A stretch of 64,000 bases of DNA, taken from assembly GCF_039778605.1 (NCBI RefSeq), contig NZ_CP156060.1, positions 2,790,001-2,854,000 on the forward strand, in the 5' to 3' direction. This stretch comes from Flavobacterium sp. WV_118_3 (lineage in GTDB: Bacteria; Bacteroidota; Bacteroidia; Flavobacteriales; Flavobacteriaceae). Below are positions 26,963 through 35,373 of the stretch, piece by piece (position 1 is the first letter of the stretch; every line of letters begins with the position of its first letter). The notes under the pieces were generated by a model. That model saw only the letters and a program-made list of their open reading frames with translations. It had not been told where the DNA came from and searched no databases. The translations under genes were made by a program, and so were the position numbers.

Positions 26963-27304
26963 ATGGAATCATTAGAAAATAGAGTCATTAATTTTTTCAA
27001 CAAATGGGTCTTAAAAGATGATAAAATTTCATTAGACACAATTATTAATACTATAAATCTAGATAGAGAAGATGCTATATCGATATTCGAAGAATTCTTA
27101 ACTGAATTTGATATAAAATCAGGATATGCTACTTTTGAGATTGATCGTTATTTTTATAAACTAACTTTTTGGGACGCTTTATTCATAAATATGTTTACAA
27201 AAAGAATCGAAAAGAAATACGCTAAAAAAACACCTATTACGATTGCACATATGATAGAAGTCACAAAACGTAAAGCATGGTTTGATCCAATAGAAAAATA
27301 CTAG
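26963..27304 (+). CDS. DUF1493 family protein
   Basis: 113 residues from the ATG at 26963 (a TTG at 26945 would add six residues). The pattern of an acyl-carrier-protein-like helical domain (ISLDTIINTINLDREDAISIFEEF), a central YFYKL segment and a C-terminal TPITIAHMIEVTKRKAWFDP matches DUF1493, a small family I know mostly from enterobacterial genomes and often beside RHS or secretion loci. No Ser attachment site of a true acyl carrier is evident. It lies between the immunity pair and the displaced toxin tips, and may be the surviving immunity gene of a lost tip. Confidence 0.6.
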   Translation: MESLENRVINFFNKWVLKDDKISLDTIINTINLDREDAISIFEEFLTEFDIKSGYATFEIDRYFYKLTFWDALFINMFTKRIEKKYAKKTPITIAHMIEVTKRKAWFDPIEKY

Positions 27305-27327
27305 ATTTTAAATTCGAAGTCTTAACG

Positions 27328-27481
27328 GGATTATCGGTGACGGAAATCTTGGCATGGTTGCTTTTGGTTCCGTTTCCGGTGTTACCGGAGCCTCATTAAC
27401 CGGTGGTAATTTCTGGCAAGGTGCCGCAACCGGATTGGTAGTAAGTGGATTAAATCATGCGTTGCATAGTGGTGATACAGA
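27328..27481 (+). repeat. RHS tip-junction repeat, intact copy
   Basis: 154 bases encoding GIIGDGNLGMVAFGSVSGV, ASLTGGNFWQGAATG and LVVSGLNHALH. It aligns over the same length with 29285-29438. This is the conserved linker preceding the toxin domain in many Bacteroidota RHS proteins. Confidence 0.8.
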
Positions 27482-27878
27482 TCCACCGGGGAAGAAATCA
27501 AAAACACAAGTTAGAAAAGAAACCGTAAAACCGAGTTTTGCTAAGATAGTAGAAGTAGAAGGTAATACTTTAGGTGCCATTAACTTGGCAAGAAATTCTC
27601 CAATGGCAAAATTTGTTAGAGGAGGTGCACCAAAAGCTGCTTCTGTTTCAAAAGTACTCAAAGTTGGAGGTACTGGGCTAGGTCTGGCAGGAGTCGGGTT
27701 TGAGTACATGGATTATAGAAGTGGAAATATGTCAGGATTTGAATTTGGAGTGGATACTATTTTTGCATTAGCCCCTATGATTTGTCCCGCTCTTGCTCCT
27801 GTTTCATTAAGTTATTTTGCAGGAAAAGCTATTTACGAATATTCTTCTGGAAACACAATGTTTACTAAACCAAAATAA
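27354..27878 (+). CDS. Displaced RHS toxin tip, hydrophobic
   Basis: 174 residues from ATG 27354. Homology to an RHS junction begins upstream at about 27324 (NGIIGDGNLG), and the frame is closed by TAA at 27309, so this is the C-terminal tip of an RHS protein cut from its body. After the junction (TGGNFWQGAATGLVVSGLNH) comes a short charged linker and then a Gly/Ala-rich hydrophobic region (KVGGTGLGLAGVGFEYMDY and FALAPMICPALAPVSLSYFAG). This suggests a membrane-acting toxin, but no family is recognised. The next gene starts three bases after the stop and encodes a small membrane protein, a fitting immunity partner. Confidence 0.65.
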   Translation: MVAFGSVSGVTGASLTGGNFWQGAATGLVVSGLNHALHSGDTDPPGKKSKTQVRKETVKPSFAKIVEVEGNTLGAINLARNSPMAKFVRGGAPKAASVSKVLKVGGTGLGLAGVGFEYMDYRSGNMSGFEFGVDTIFALAPMICPALAPVSLSYFAGKAIYEYSSGNTMFTKPK

Positions 27879-27880
27879 GG

Positions 27881-28297
27881 ATGCGAATATACAATTATTT
27901 ATTATTCAGACTATATGATTATTACCACCGTGTTAGAAAGGAGGATACAGGATTATCCCTTTATTTCACAGTAATCACGAGTACTTTAATAATCTATTTT
28001 TCAATAGTGTTTATTGTATCTCTAATTGATTATTTATTCCCCAATTCTTTTAATACATTAATTCCAAATAAGTATTTTATATTTTCTTACATACTCATTA
28101 TAAGTCTTTTAAACTATTTTCTTTTCATAAAAGATAGAAAGTTTTTAAACTATAATTTTAAAAATGATAAAAAAGGAGGGTATGTAATTATTTTATATGT
28201 TGTAATACTAGCTTTAATTTTGATATTTTTTGCCAACAAAAACCGTGAAAAAATCTTTACGGAACGAGAGAAAGCAAGAATAGAAAATAAACAATAG
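27881..28297 (+). CDS. Small membrane protein, candidate immunity to the hydrophobic tip
   Basis: 138 residues with three membrane segments (about 27-50, 66-83, 100-117) and a charged, Lys/Glu-rich cytoplasmic tail. It begins two bases after the preceding toxin tip's stop. Membrane immunity proteins are characteristic partners of pore-forming or membrane-active toxins. No named family recognised. Low G+C compared with the housekeeping genes of the window, in keeping with an acquired cassette. Confidence 0.6.
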   Translation: MRIYNYLLFRLYDYYHRVRKEDTGLSLYFTVITSTLIIYFSIVFIVSLIDYLFPNSFNTLIPNKYFIFSYILIISLLNYFLFIKDRKFLNYNFKNDKKGGYVIILYVVILALILIFFANKNREKIFTEREKARIENKQ

Positions 28298-28324
28298 TAC
28301 AAAAAGCCGGGTATTGCTCGGTTT

Positions 28325-28828
28325 ATGGTAAACGGGTTAAACCATGTGTTGCACGGAGGTTTTGCTAAAAAGGACAGCAAAATTATTGTACTAAACGACT
28401 CAAAAGCAGTTGGAGGAGCAGGTCATATGGCAATGGTTGCTGGAAACGATAAAAAAGTTTGGACTTATGTTGCTTCTGGTGGTAGAGTTGATACAGATGG
28501 GAATTCTATAATTGGAGGAAATTCTGTGTCTATTTTAGAAAATACAGGTACCACTCCTGAACTTTCAAATAGAAATTCAGCATTAAAATACTTATCCAGA
28601 TATGATGATCTAAAAGCTTCTATAAAAACAACGTATCAAAACGCTATGAAAGCTGTAAATGCAGCATACAAAAGTGCTAATGGTTATTATCATATTCTCT
28701 TTCATAATTGTGGGCATGTTGTTAGAGATGGCCTTCAAGCAATTAACGTCTATGGAGGAGAAAGATTTACATCTTCACCAAATATGAGATATTTAGAAAT
28801 GATTACAGGTGGACCTATAATACGATAA
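28325..28828 (+). CDS. Displaced RHS toxin tip, papain-like cysteine enzyme candidate
   Basis: 167 residues. The first eleven (MVNGLNHVLHGG) are the tail of the same RHS junction found at 27354, so this too is a detached tip. The body has a His motif GHMAMVAGNDKKVWTYVASGG followed, about 100 residues later, by a Cys motif FHNCGHVVRDGLQA. A His-first, Cys-last order is that of permuted NlpC/P60/LRAT-like papain-fold enzymes, which act as peptidases, amidases or acyltransferases. Assignment is by motif only. It lies in the same frame as the preceding gene, nine codons after its stop, and is followed two bases later by a broken lipoprotein gene. Confidence 0.6.
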   Translation: MVNGLNHVLHGGFAKKDSKIIVLNDSKAVGGAGHMAMVAGNDKKVWTYVASGGRVDTDGNSIIGGNSVSILENTGTTPELSNRNSALKYLSRYDDLKASIKTTYQNAMKAVNAAYKSANGYYHILFHNCGHVVRDGLQAINVYGGERFTSSPNMRYLEMITGGPIIR

Positions 28829-28830
28829 TT

Positions 28831-29249
28831 ATGAAAAAAAATAATTTATATTTTAATATCTTCATTATTAATTGTTTCTATTCGCTGTAAGACAGACGTT
28901 GGATTAGAAAAGGAAAACAATGTTTGTTTATCAATTGATGAAGCAAAACACAAAAATGTTTTTTTAAATAAATATATTTTTAAAACCGAAACGAATATTG
29001 AAATTTTAGAAGCTTGGTCTGAAAAAAAATGGAACAAACTTCAATGTTCGTTTTAAATTTAAAAATAAAGAAAGTAATTTTTTTAATAATAGTATTTCAT
29101 TTACTTCAAGTAAATATTTTAAAAACAGCTCTTATATATCAAACGTTTATAAATCTACATTCAAAATTAATGAAAATAGATGTGATAGTCTGAAACTCAC
29201 ACTAAATATAAAAAGCAAAAAAATCCCAATAATATTTATTAAGCAGTAA
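28831..29249 (+). pseudogene. Frameshifted lipoprotein gene, candidate immunity of the papain-like tip
   Basis: From the ATG at 28831 the literal reading stops after 19 codons. Removing one A from each of two A8 runs (28834-28841 and 29022-29029) yields a continuous 138-residue protein: MKKIIYILISSLLIVSIRC (signal peptide with lipobox Cys19), then a polar, Asn/Lys/Phe-rich domain ending IPIIFIKQ. A lipoprotein immediately downstream of a toxin tip fits a periplasmic immunity role. Both breaks lie in homopolymers, so sequencing error, slippage-based switching and real decay are all possible. Confidence 0.6.
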
Positions 29250-29284
29250 TGGAAGTTCTATTATAATCTTCAAACTGAACTCAG

Positions 29285-29438
29285 GGATTATCGGCGGTGG
29301 CAATCTCGGAATGATTGCCTTTGGTACGGTTTCCGGTGGTGCCGGAGCCTCATTAACCGGTGAAATTTCTGGCAAGGCGCCGCAACCGCATTGGTCGTAA
29401 GTGGGTTAAATCATTGCGTTGCATAATGGTGATACAGA
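29285..29438 (+). repeat. RHS tip-junction repeat, degenerate copy
   Basis: 154 bases, diverged copy of 27328-27481 with one deletion and one compensating insertion. Confidence 0.8.
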
Positions 29439-29466
29439 CACTCCTACAAAACATGGAAATAAATAG
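29285..29466 (+). pseudogene. Decayed RHS tip-junction remnant
   Basis: Reads GIIGGGNLGMIAFGTVSGG, AGASLTG in the RHS frame, then loses one base (GGTGAAATTTC against GGTGGTAATTTC in the copy at 27328), hits a stop, regains one base at AAATCATTGCG and resumes as ALHNGDTDTPTKHGNK before TAG at 29464-29466. No toxin domain follows. A 40-codon stretch in another frame (from about 29488) has no recognised homology. Confidence 0.7.
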
Positions 29467-29628
29467 AAGACACCAGAGGAATATTGTAAAGGAGAGATTA
29501 CCCCGGATATCACGAAGTAGAAAACCAGATCCAGTTCCTTAATAACTCCTGTCCAGTTATAAAATATACAAACAACATTAAGGTAAGGATAAATGATTCG
29601 TAAATAAATAGAAATTAAATCTAACTAC

Positions 29629-29636
29629 TATCTTTG
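29629..29636 (+). promoter_or_regulatory. -7 element for the exported 152-residue protein
   Basis: TATCTTTG, exact TAnnTTTG, giving a leader of about 85-90 bases before the ATG at 29730. Confidence 0.55.
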
Positions 29637-29729
29637 CCAGACAGGAGTGTTAAACCCAACGGACTTTAAGTTGCCAAAAAAGAGAAAATAACAAATCTTT
29701 AAAAAACCAAAATAAAAGAATAAAAAATT

Positions 29730-30188
29730 ATGACAAAAACAATTGCAATTTTAGCATTATTGATCAGCATTTCAGCCTTTTCACAGGAATTATCCTTAAA
29801 AAGAAGTACGATATTTAAGGATGAAAAAAAACTTAAAAACAAAGAAATACGGGAATTACTTCAGTCCAATACGGAGGCTTTGCAATTGTATCAAGCAGCA
29901 CGCACCAAGACCACTGTTGGAGGATTATTATTAGGATTTGGTATCGGATTGGCCGCTGGTGATGTGCTTTATGGCGCTACAGCTGATGTTAAATATCCAA
30001 CACCACTTACTTATGTAGGATTGGCCGCTACCATAATTTCGATCCCGGTCCTTTCCGGAAGATCAAAAAAATTAAAGAAAAGTATTGAACGCTATAACGA
30101 CAGTCTAAAAACAGTAGGAAGTAACGATTCCTATGAAATGCGGTTTACGGCTAATTCCAATGGAATCGGGGTTAAACTCTCGTTTTAA
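29730..30188 (+). CDS. Exported hypothetical protein with central hydrophobic pair
   Basis: 152 residues. Signal peptide (MTKTIAILALLISISAFSQ) followed by a short polar helix-rich region, two Gly-rich hydrophobic segments (GGLLLGFGIGLAAGDVLYG and LTYVGLAATIISIPVLSG) and a basic helix (SKKLKKSIERYNDSL) ending in a beta-like strand GIGVKLSF. Such proteins are common in flavobacteria and of unknown function. The short C-terminal strand could be an outer-membrane insertion signal, but this is a guess. It marks the return from the RHS island to core genes. Confidence 0.65.
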   Translation: MTKTIAILALLISISAFSQELSLKRSTIFKDEKKLKNKEIRELLQSNTEALQLYQAARTKTTVGGLLLGFGIGLAAGDVLYGATADVKYPTPLTYVGLAATIISIPVLSGRSKKLKKSIERYNDSLKTVGSNDSYEMRFTANSNGIGVKLSF

Positions 30189-30240
30189 TAAAAAATAAGA
30201 ATTATATGATAGGTTATAAAAACCTGTAGGGGTTACTAAA

Positions 30241-30276
30241 AATATAAAAAGCCCTGTTGACAGGGCTTTTTATATT
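30241..30276. terminator. Bidirectional terminator
   Basis: Perfect 16-base arms centred on GCCCTG-TTGA-CAGGGC with flanking A and T runs, between the convergent stops of the 152-residue protein and trxA. Confidence 0.9.
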
Positions 30277-30291
30277 GAATAATCGGAATGA

Positions 30292-30609
30292 TTATAATAA
30301 TGCGTCGATTGCATCGCTATAGGTTTGCTTTGGAGCAACCCCTACCTGACGTCCCACTACTTCTCCGTTTTGGAATACCAAAACGGTAGGAATGTTACGC
30401 ACACCATATTTTGCTGCAAACTCCTGATTAGCATCTACATCAACTTTACCGATAACGGCTTTTCCTGCATATTCTTCACTCAATTGATCAATGATCGGAG
30501 CTACCATTCTACAAGGACCGCACCATGCCGCCCAAAAGTCAACCAAAACCGGTTTATCTGATTTCAATACTAATTCTTCAAAAGTAGCATCTGTTATTGC
30601 TTGTGCCAT
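30292..30609 (-). CDS. trxA: Thioredoxin
   Basis: 105 residues, full thioredoxin length, no signal peptide. The redox motif WCGPC (Cys30, Cys33) and the cis-Pro of RNIPTVLVF are present. It is a cytoplasmic disulfide reductant supplied by thioredoxin reductase. It has its own TAnnTTTG promoter (30638-30645) and the bidirectional terminator at 30241-30276; monocistronic. Confidence 0.97.
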   Translation of the reverse strand: MAQAITDATFEELVLKSDKPVLVDFWAAWCGPCRMVAPIIDQLSEEYAGKAVIGKVDVDANQEFAAKYGVRNIPTVLVFQNGEVVGRQVGVAPKQTYSDAIDALL

Positions 30610-30637
30610 TTTATTTTCTTTTAGGATTTATTAGCTA

Positions 30638-30645
30638 CAAAAGTA
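30638..30645 (-). promoter_or_regulatory. -7 element of trxA
   Basis: TACTTTTG on the minus strand, 28 bases before the start codon. Confidence 0.6.
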
Positions 30646-30768
30646 GCTTTTTATTTTCACTTTTAAAACGCCTTAAAATCAGTTTTCGTTATGTCCGAAT
30701 TGTTAAAATCGATTTCACATTTTTTTAAGGAAATTCAAATCAGACACTTAAAATCGGAATATCAGTCT

Positions 30769-33700
30769 TTAATTCAATCTAAAATTCAGCTGCATCTTTT
30801 CCAGTTCCTGCAACAGTTCGGCAGAAATATTGACTTTTAACTTCCGACTCGGCATACTCAATTTCGTCACCACCCGGATTTCTTCTTTTTCTTCCGGAAT
30901 ATCTATTTCGGCATCTTCCAACACCTCTTCGACAACTGCATCGTCTTCCACTACCAGTGGTGCTTCTACAACACGCTTCACTTTCTCTAGTTCCATCACT
31001 TCAAAAGTCACACTGTGATCGCCACCGTTCATCTGGAAAATTTCCTGTAATTCGGCAATCAGGTTTTGCTGTAATTCTGCTATATTCATTTGGATGATCA
31101 GTTTCTTAGCAAAAGATGCTAACACATCCTGCAATGGTTTGACATCTAAAAACTGGATCCGCGGTTCCGTGCGTTTCCCTTCTTTATTCACCCAACCTTC
31201 CTTGATGTTGACTTTAAAATACATAAAGTAGTTGGCTACCAGAAAATGACGGTATTTCAGATAATCTTCCCGAAACATCGAAAAGCGGTAACTTTCATCA
31301 TAGCCCTCAAGGTTAAAACTGGCAAATCCCATTCCGTTTTTGGCCACCCGGTGTTCTACGCCGGTTACAATTCCGCCAAAACTCAGGTTTTTTCCAACAT
31401 GCTGTTCCATGTTTTTTAAGGTATCCAGACTCGCATTACAGAAATATTTCATTTCAAATTTATAATCGTCCAACGGATGGCCCGAAATATAAATCCCTAC
31501 TACTTCTTTTTCCTTCGCCAGCTTTTCCATCGTACTCCATTCTTCACATGGCGGTACTACCGGTTCCGGAATCTGTACATCACTGGCTTCTCCAAAAAGA
31601 CTTACCTGTGAGGAGTTTTCATTTTCCTGAAATTTTGCGCCATAGCGAATTGCTTTTTCCAAAAACGTCAGGTTATCACCATCCGTATGAAAATACTGCG
31701 CCCGGTGTGTCGCAGCAAAACAGTCGAATCCTCCGGCCAATGCCAGGTTTTCAAAAGCTTTTTTATTGGCCGCCCGTAAATCGATTCGCTTTGCCAGGTC
31801 GAATATCGATCGGTATTTACCGTCTTTTCGACAATCGACAATCGTGTTTACAGCACCTCCCCCAACTCCTTTGATCGCTCCCATTCCGAAACGAACGGCA
31901 TAGTCTTCGTTTACCGTAAATTTATAAAACGATTCGTTTACATCAGGCCCCAATACCTGTAAGCCCATTCGCTTACATTCTTCCATAAAGAAAGACACCT
32001 GTTTGATATCGTTCATGTTATTCGACAGTACCGCTGCCATATATTCGGCCGGATAATGCGCTTTTAAATAAGCCGTCTGATACGCAATCCACGCATAACA
32101 GGTCGAGTGGGATTTGTTGAATGCGTAACTCGCAAACGCTTCCCAGTCTTTCCAAATCTTATCCAGTTTTACCGCGTCGTGGCCATTGGCTACAGCCTGA
32201 TCGATAAACTTGGATTTCATCTTATCCAGTACCTCTTTTTGTTTTTTACCCATCGCCTTACGCAAAACGTCGGCATCTCCTTTGGAGAAGTTCGCTAATT
32301 TTTGCGACAGTAGCATTACCTGCTCCTGATATACCGTGATTCCATAGGTTTCACCTAAGTATTCTTCACAGGCATCCAAATCGTATTCGATCGGTTCGGA
32401 TCCATTTTTACGACGGATAAATGATGGAATATACTCCAACGGTCCGGGACGATACAAGGCATTCATCGCAATAAGGTCGGCAAAAACGGTTGGTTTTAGC
32501 TCCTTCATGTATTTCTGCATCCCGGGTGACTCGTATTGGAAGATTCCTACGGTTTCACCACGCTGGAACAGTTCGTATGTTTTCACATCGTCGATCGGGA
32601 AATTCTCCGGATCCAGTTCGGTTCCGGTTCGGTATTTCACCAATTTTACGGTGTCTTTAATCAGTGTAAGGGTCTTCAGACCCAGGAAGTCCATTTTTAA
32701 CAATCCGGCACTTTCGGCTACGGAGTTGTCAAACTGGGTCACATATAAATCGGAATCTTTTGCCGTGGTAACCGGTACGAAATTCGTGATATCGTCCGGA
32801 GTGATAATTACCCCACAGGCGTGAATCCCGGTATTTCGCAACGATCCTTCCAGTGTTTTGGCCTGCTGAATGGTTTCGCCCGCCAGATCCGGTTCTTTCG
32901 CAATTGCGATTAGCTCTTTAACGCGGTCAAATTCGTCCGATGATTTCAGAGCTTTTTTAACCTGATCTTCTTCTTCCGCCAGAAAACGTGCCAGGTTCCA
33001 TTTGGATGGCATCATTCCCGGAATCAGTTTGGCAATACGATCGGCTTCAAATAAGGGCAAGTCCAATACCCGCGCCGTATCCCGGATTGCCGATTTGGTT
33101 GCCATTTTACCATAGGTAATGATCTGAGCCACCTGGTTCGATCCGTATTTATTGATTACATATTCCATAACACGACCACGACCTTCATCGTCAAAGTCGA
33201 TATCGATATCGGGCATGGATACACGGTCAGGATTAAGGAAACGCTCAAAAAGGAGGTCGTATTTAATCGGGTCAATATTGGTAATTCCAAGACAATACGC
33301 TACCGCCGATCCCGCTGCCGATCCACGACCCGGACCTACAGACACATCGAGGTTCCGGGCTTCGGCAATAAAATCCTGTACGATCAAAAAGTAACCCGGA
33401 TAACCTGTTTTTTCAATCGTCAATAATTCAAAATCCAGTCGTTCGCGGATGTCATCGGTTATTTCTTTATAGCGTTTTGCCGCACCCACATAGGTCAGGT
33501 GACGTAAAAATTTATTTTCACCACGTTTTCCACCATCTTCTTCGTCTTCGGCCACCTGGAATGCTTCCGGGATATCGAATTTCGGAAGTAGTACGTCACG
33601 GTAAAGGGAATAGGTTTCAATCTTATCGACAATCTCCTGAATCGAAAGAATCGCTTCCGGCAGATCGGCGAAAAGCTTTTTCATTTCGTCTCCCGATTTG

Positions 33701-35271
33701 AAATAGTATTCCTGATTGGGTAAACCGTAGCGATAACCACGTCCTCTACCAATTGGCGTTGCCTGTTTTTCTCCGTCCTTTACACAAAGTAAAATATCGT
33801 GAGCATTGGCATCTTTTTTAGCCGCATAGTAGGTGTTATTGGTCGCTACAAGCTTGATATTATGTTTTTTAGAAAATGAAATCAGGGTCTGATTTACCCG
33901 GTTTTCATCTTCCTGATTGTGGCGCATCACTTCAATATAAAGATCTTCACCAAACTGCTCTTTCCACCAGATTAAAGCTTCCTCGGCCTGGTTCTCTCCA
34001 ATATTTAAAATCTTACTCGGTACTTCTCCGTAAAGGTTACCGGTTAACACGATAATATCTTCTTTGTATTGTTCGACTACCGTTTTGTCGATCCTCGGGA
34101 CATAATAAAATCCGCTGGTATAGGCTATCGATGACATTTTGGCCAGATTGTGGTAGCCTTTTTTGTTTTTAGCCAGGAAAACCACCTGATAACCGTTGTC
34201 TTTTTTGGTTTTGTCTTTATGGTTTTCGCAAATGTAGAATTCGCAACCTACAATCGGTTTTACTTCCGTTTCGGTTGGTTCTTCCCCTTTTTCCTCGGCT
34301 TCTTTATTTTTGGCCGCCGCTGCTTTGTTATGATTTAACACCGCACTTACAAACTGAAAAGCTCCCATCATGTTACCGGTATCGGTCATCGCGACAGCCG
34401 GCATTTTAAATTTTACGGCTTCTTTTACCAGGTCGTTAATTCCGATCGTTGATTGCAATACGGAAAATTGGGTATGGTTGTGCAAATGGGCAAACGCCGC
34501 ATCTTTAAGTTCTTTTTTGTCTTCTTCCGAAACGGTTTGACGGTTTTCTCCTTCTTGCTGTTGCAAACGCTTCCGGATTTCGTCGGAAGCCGCTTTCAGG
34601 TTGATATGCTTTAAACCGATCAGTTTGATTTCACCCGGATTGTTCTGGCGGAAGTTAAAGAAGTACTCCGGATCCACATCCAATTCTTCTTTGGTAAACA
34701 CTTCCCGTTTGATCAGTTCAAGGAAACAGCGCGTCGTCGCCTCTACGTCGGCAGTCGCATTGTGCGCTTCGGCAAATGGTACTCCGAAAAGATATTGGTG
34801 CAACTCCGTTAATGTAGGCAGTTTGTATCGTCCTCCCCTACCTCCGGGCAATTTTAACAATTCGGCGGTCACTTCGGTACAGGTATCCAGAATTGGCATT
34901 TGTGCCATATCACTTCCCACGTTCATTCGGTGAAATTCACACCCCATAATGTTGACGTCGAAACCAATATTCTGACCTACAATATATTTGGCTTTTGACA
35001 GCGCAATATTAAATTTTTCGAGCACTTCCATTAGTGCCACACCCTGTTCCATGGCTAACTCGGTCGAGATACCGTGAATCCGTTCGGCGTCATACGGGAT
35101 ATTAAACCCTTCAGGCTTTACCAGATAATCCTGATGTTCGACCAGGTTCCCCATTTCATCGTGCAGCTGCCAGGCAATCTGGATACAACGCGGCCAGTTG
35201 TCGGTATCGGTAATGGGTGCCGACCAGCTTCGCGGTAAACCAGTTGTTTCGGTATCAAATATCAAGTACAT
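30769..35271 (-). CDS. dnaE: DNA polymerase III alpha subunit with fused DnaQ-like exonuclease
   Basis: 1500 residues, about 340 more than E. coli DnaE. The N-terminal ~190 residues are a DEDDh proofreading exonuclease (IFDTETTGL with Asp6/Glu8; HNATADVEATT near 165). After a linker come the PHP domain (LHNHTQFSVLQSTIG, about 265), the polymerase palm with the catalytic Asp motif PDIDIDFDDEGRGRV (about 690), the fingers, helix-hairpin-helix and OB regions (about 1150-1340), and an acidic C-terminal tail with EEVLEDAEIDIPEEKEE. This replicative polymerase/exonuclease fusion is usual in Bacteroidota. Monocistronic with a TAnnTTTG promoter. Confidence 0.96.
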   Translation of the reverse strand: MYLIFDTETTGLPRSWSAPITDTDNWPRCIQIAWQLHDEMGNLVEHQDYLVKPEGFNIPYDAERIHGISTELAMEQGVALMEVLEKFNIALSKAKYIVGQNIGFDVNIMGCEFHRMNVGSDMAQMPILDTCTEVTAELLKLPGGRGGRYKLPTLTELHQYLFGVPFAEAHNATADVEATTRCFLELIKREVFTKEELDVDPEYFFNFRQNNPGEIKLIGLKHINLKAASDEIRKRLQQQEGENRQTVSEEDKKELKDAAFAHLHNHTQFSVLQSTIGINDLVKEAVKFKMPAVAMTDTGNMMGAFQFVSAVLNHNKAAAAKNKEAEEKGEEPTETEVKPIVGCEFYICENHKDKTKKDNGYQVVFLAKNKKGYHNLAKMSSIAYTSGFYYVPRIDKTVVEQYKEDIIVLTGNLYGEVPSKILNIGENQAEEALIWWKEQFGEDLYIEVMRHNQEDENRVNQTLISFSKKHNIKLVATNNTYYAAKKDANAHDILLCVKDGEKQATPIGRGRGYRYGLPNQEYYFKSGDEMKKLFADLPEAILSIQEIVDKIETYSLYRDVLLPKFDIPEAFQVAEDEEDGGKRGENKFLRHLTYVGAAKRYKEITDDIRERLDFELLTIEKTGYPGYFLIVQDFIAEARNLDVSVGPGRGSAAGSAVAYCLGITNIDPIKYDLLFERFLNPDRVSMPDIDIDFDDEGRGRVMEYVINKYGSNQVAQIITYGKMATKSAIRDTARVLDLPLFEADRIAKLIPGMMPSKWNLARFLAEEEDQVKKALKSSDEFDRVKELIAIAKEPDLAGETIQQAKTLEGSLRNTGIHACGVIITPDDITNFVPVTTAKDSDLYVTQFDNSVAESAGLLKMDFLGLKTLTLIKDTVKLVKYRTGTELDPENFPIDDVKTYELFQRGETVGIFQYESPGMQKYMKELKPTVFADLIAMNALYRPGPLEYIPSFIRRKNGSEPIEYDLDACEEYLGETYGITVYQEQVMLLSQKLANFSKGDADVLRKAMGKKQKEVLDKMKSKFIDQAVANGHDAVKLDKIWKDWEAFASYAFNKSHSTCYAWIAYQTAYLKAHYPAEYMAAVLSNNMNDIKQVSFFMEECKRMGLQVLGPDVNESFYKFTVNEDYAVRFGMGAIKGVGGGAVNTIVDCRKDGKYRSIFDLAKRIDLRAANKKAFENLALAGGFDCFAATHRAQYFHTDGDNLTFLEKAIRYGAKFQENENSSQVSLFGEASDVQIPEPVVPPCEEWSTMEKLAKEKEVVGIYISGHPLDDYKFEMKYFCNASLDTLKNMEQHVGKNLSFGGIVTGVEHRVAKNGMGFASFNLEGYDESYRFSMFREDYLKYRHFLVANYFMYFKVNIKEGWVNKEGKRTEPRIQFLDVKPLQDVLASFAKKLIIQMNIAELQQNLIAELQEIFQMNGGDHSVTFEVMELEKVKRVVEAPLVVEDDAVVEEVLEDAEIDIPEEKEEIRVVTKLSMPSRKLKVNISAELLQELEKMQLNFRLN

Positions 35272-35322
35272 AGCTAAAAATCAGTGTTTTAAAATCTGTC
35301 GTATTTTAAAAAAAGTAATTTT

Positions 35323-35330
35323 CAAATGTA
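35323..35330 (-). promoter_or_regulatory. -7 element of dnaE
   Basis: TACATTTG on the minus strand, 51 bases before the start codon. Confidence 0.6.
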
Positions 35331-35373
35331 CTGCTTTTTAGAGAAAGAATATAGCAGAATTTGTTAACAGCCA

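Noticed and set aside
29360-29542. 60-codon plus-strand frame over the degenerate RHS junction
   Set aside because: It is the shifted frame of the decayed junction; its translation is Arg-rich noise created by the one-base indels.
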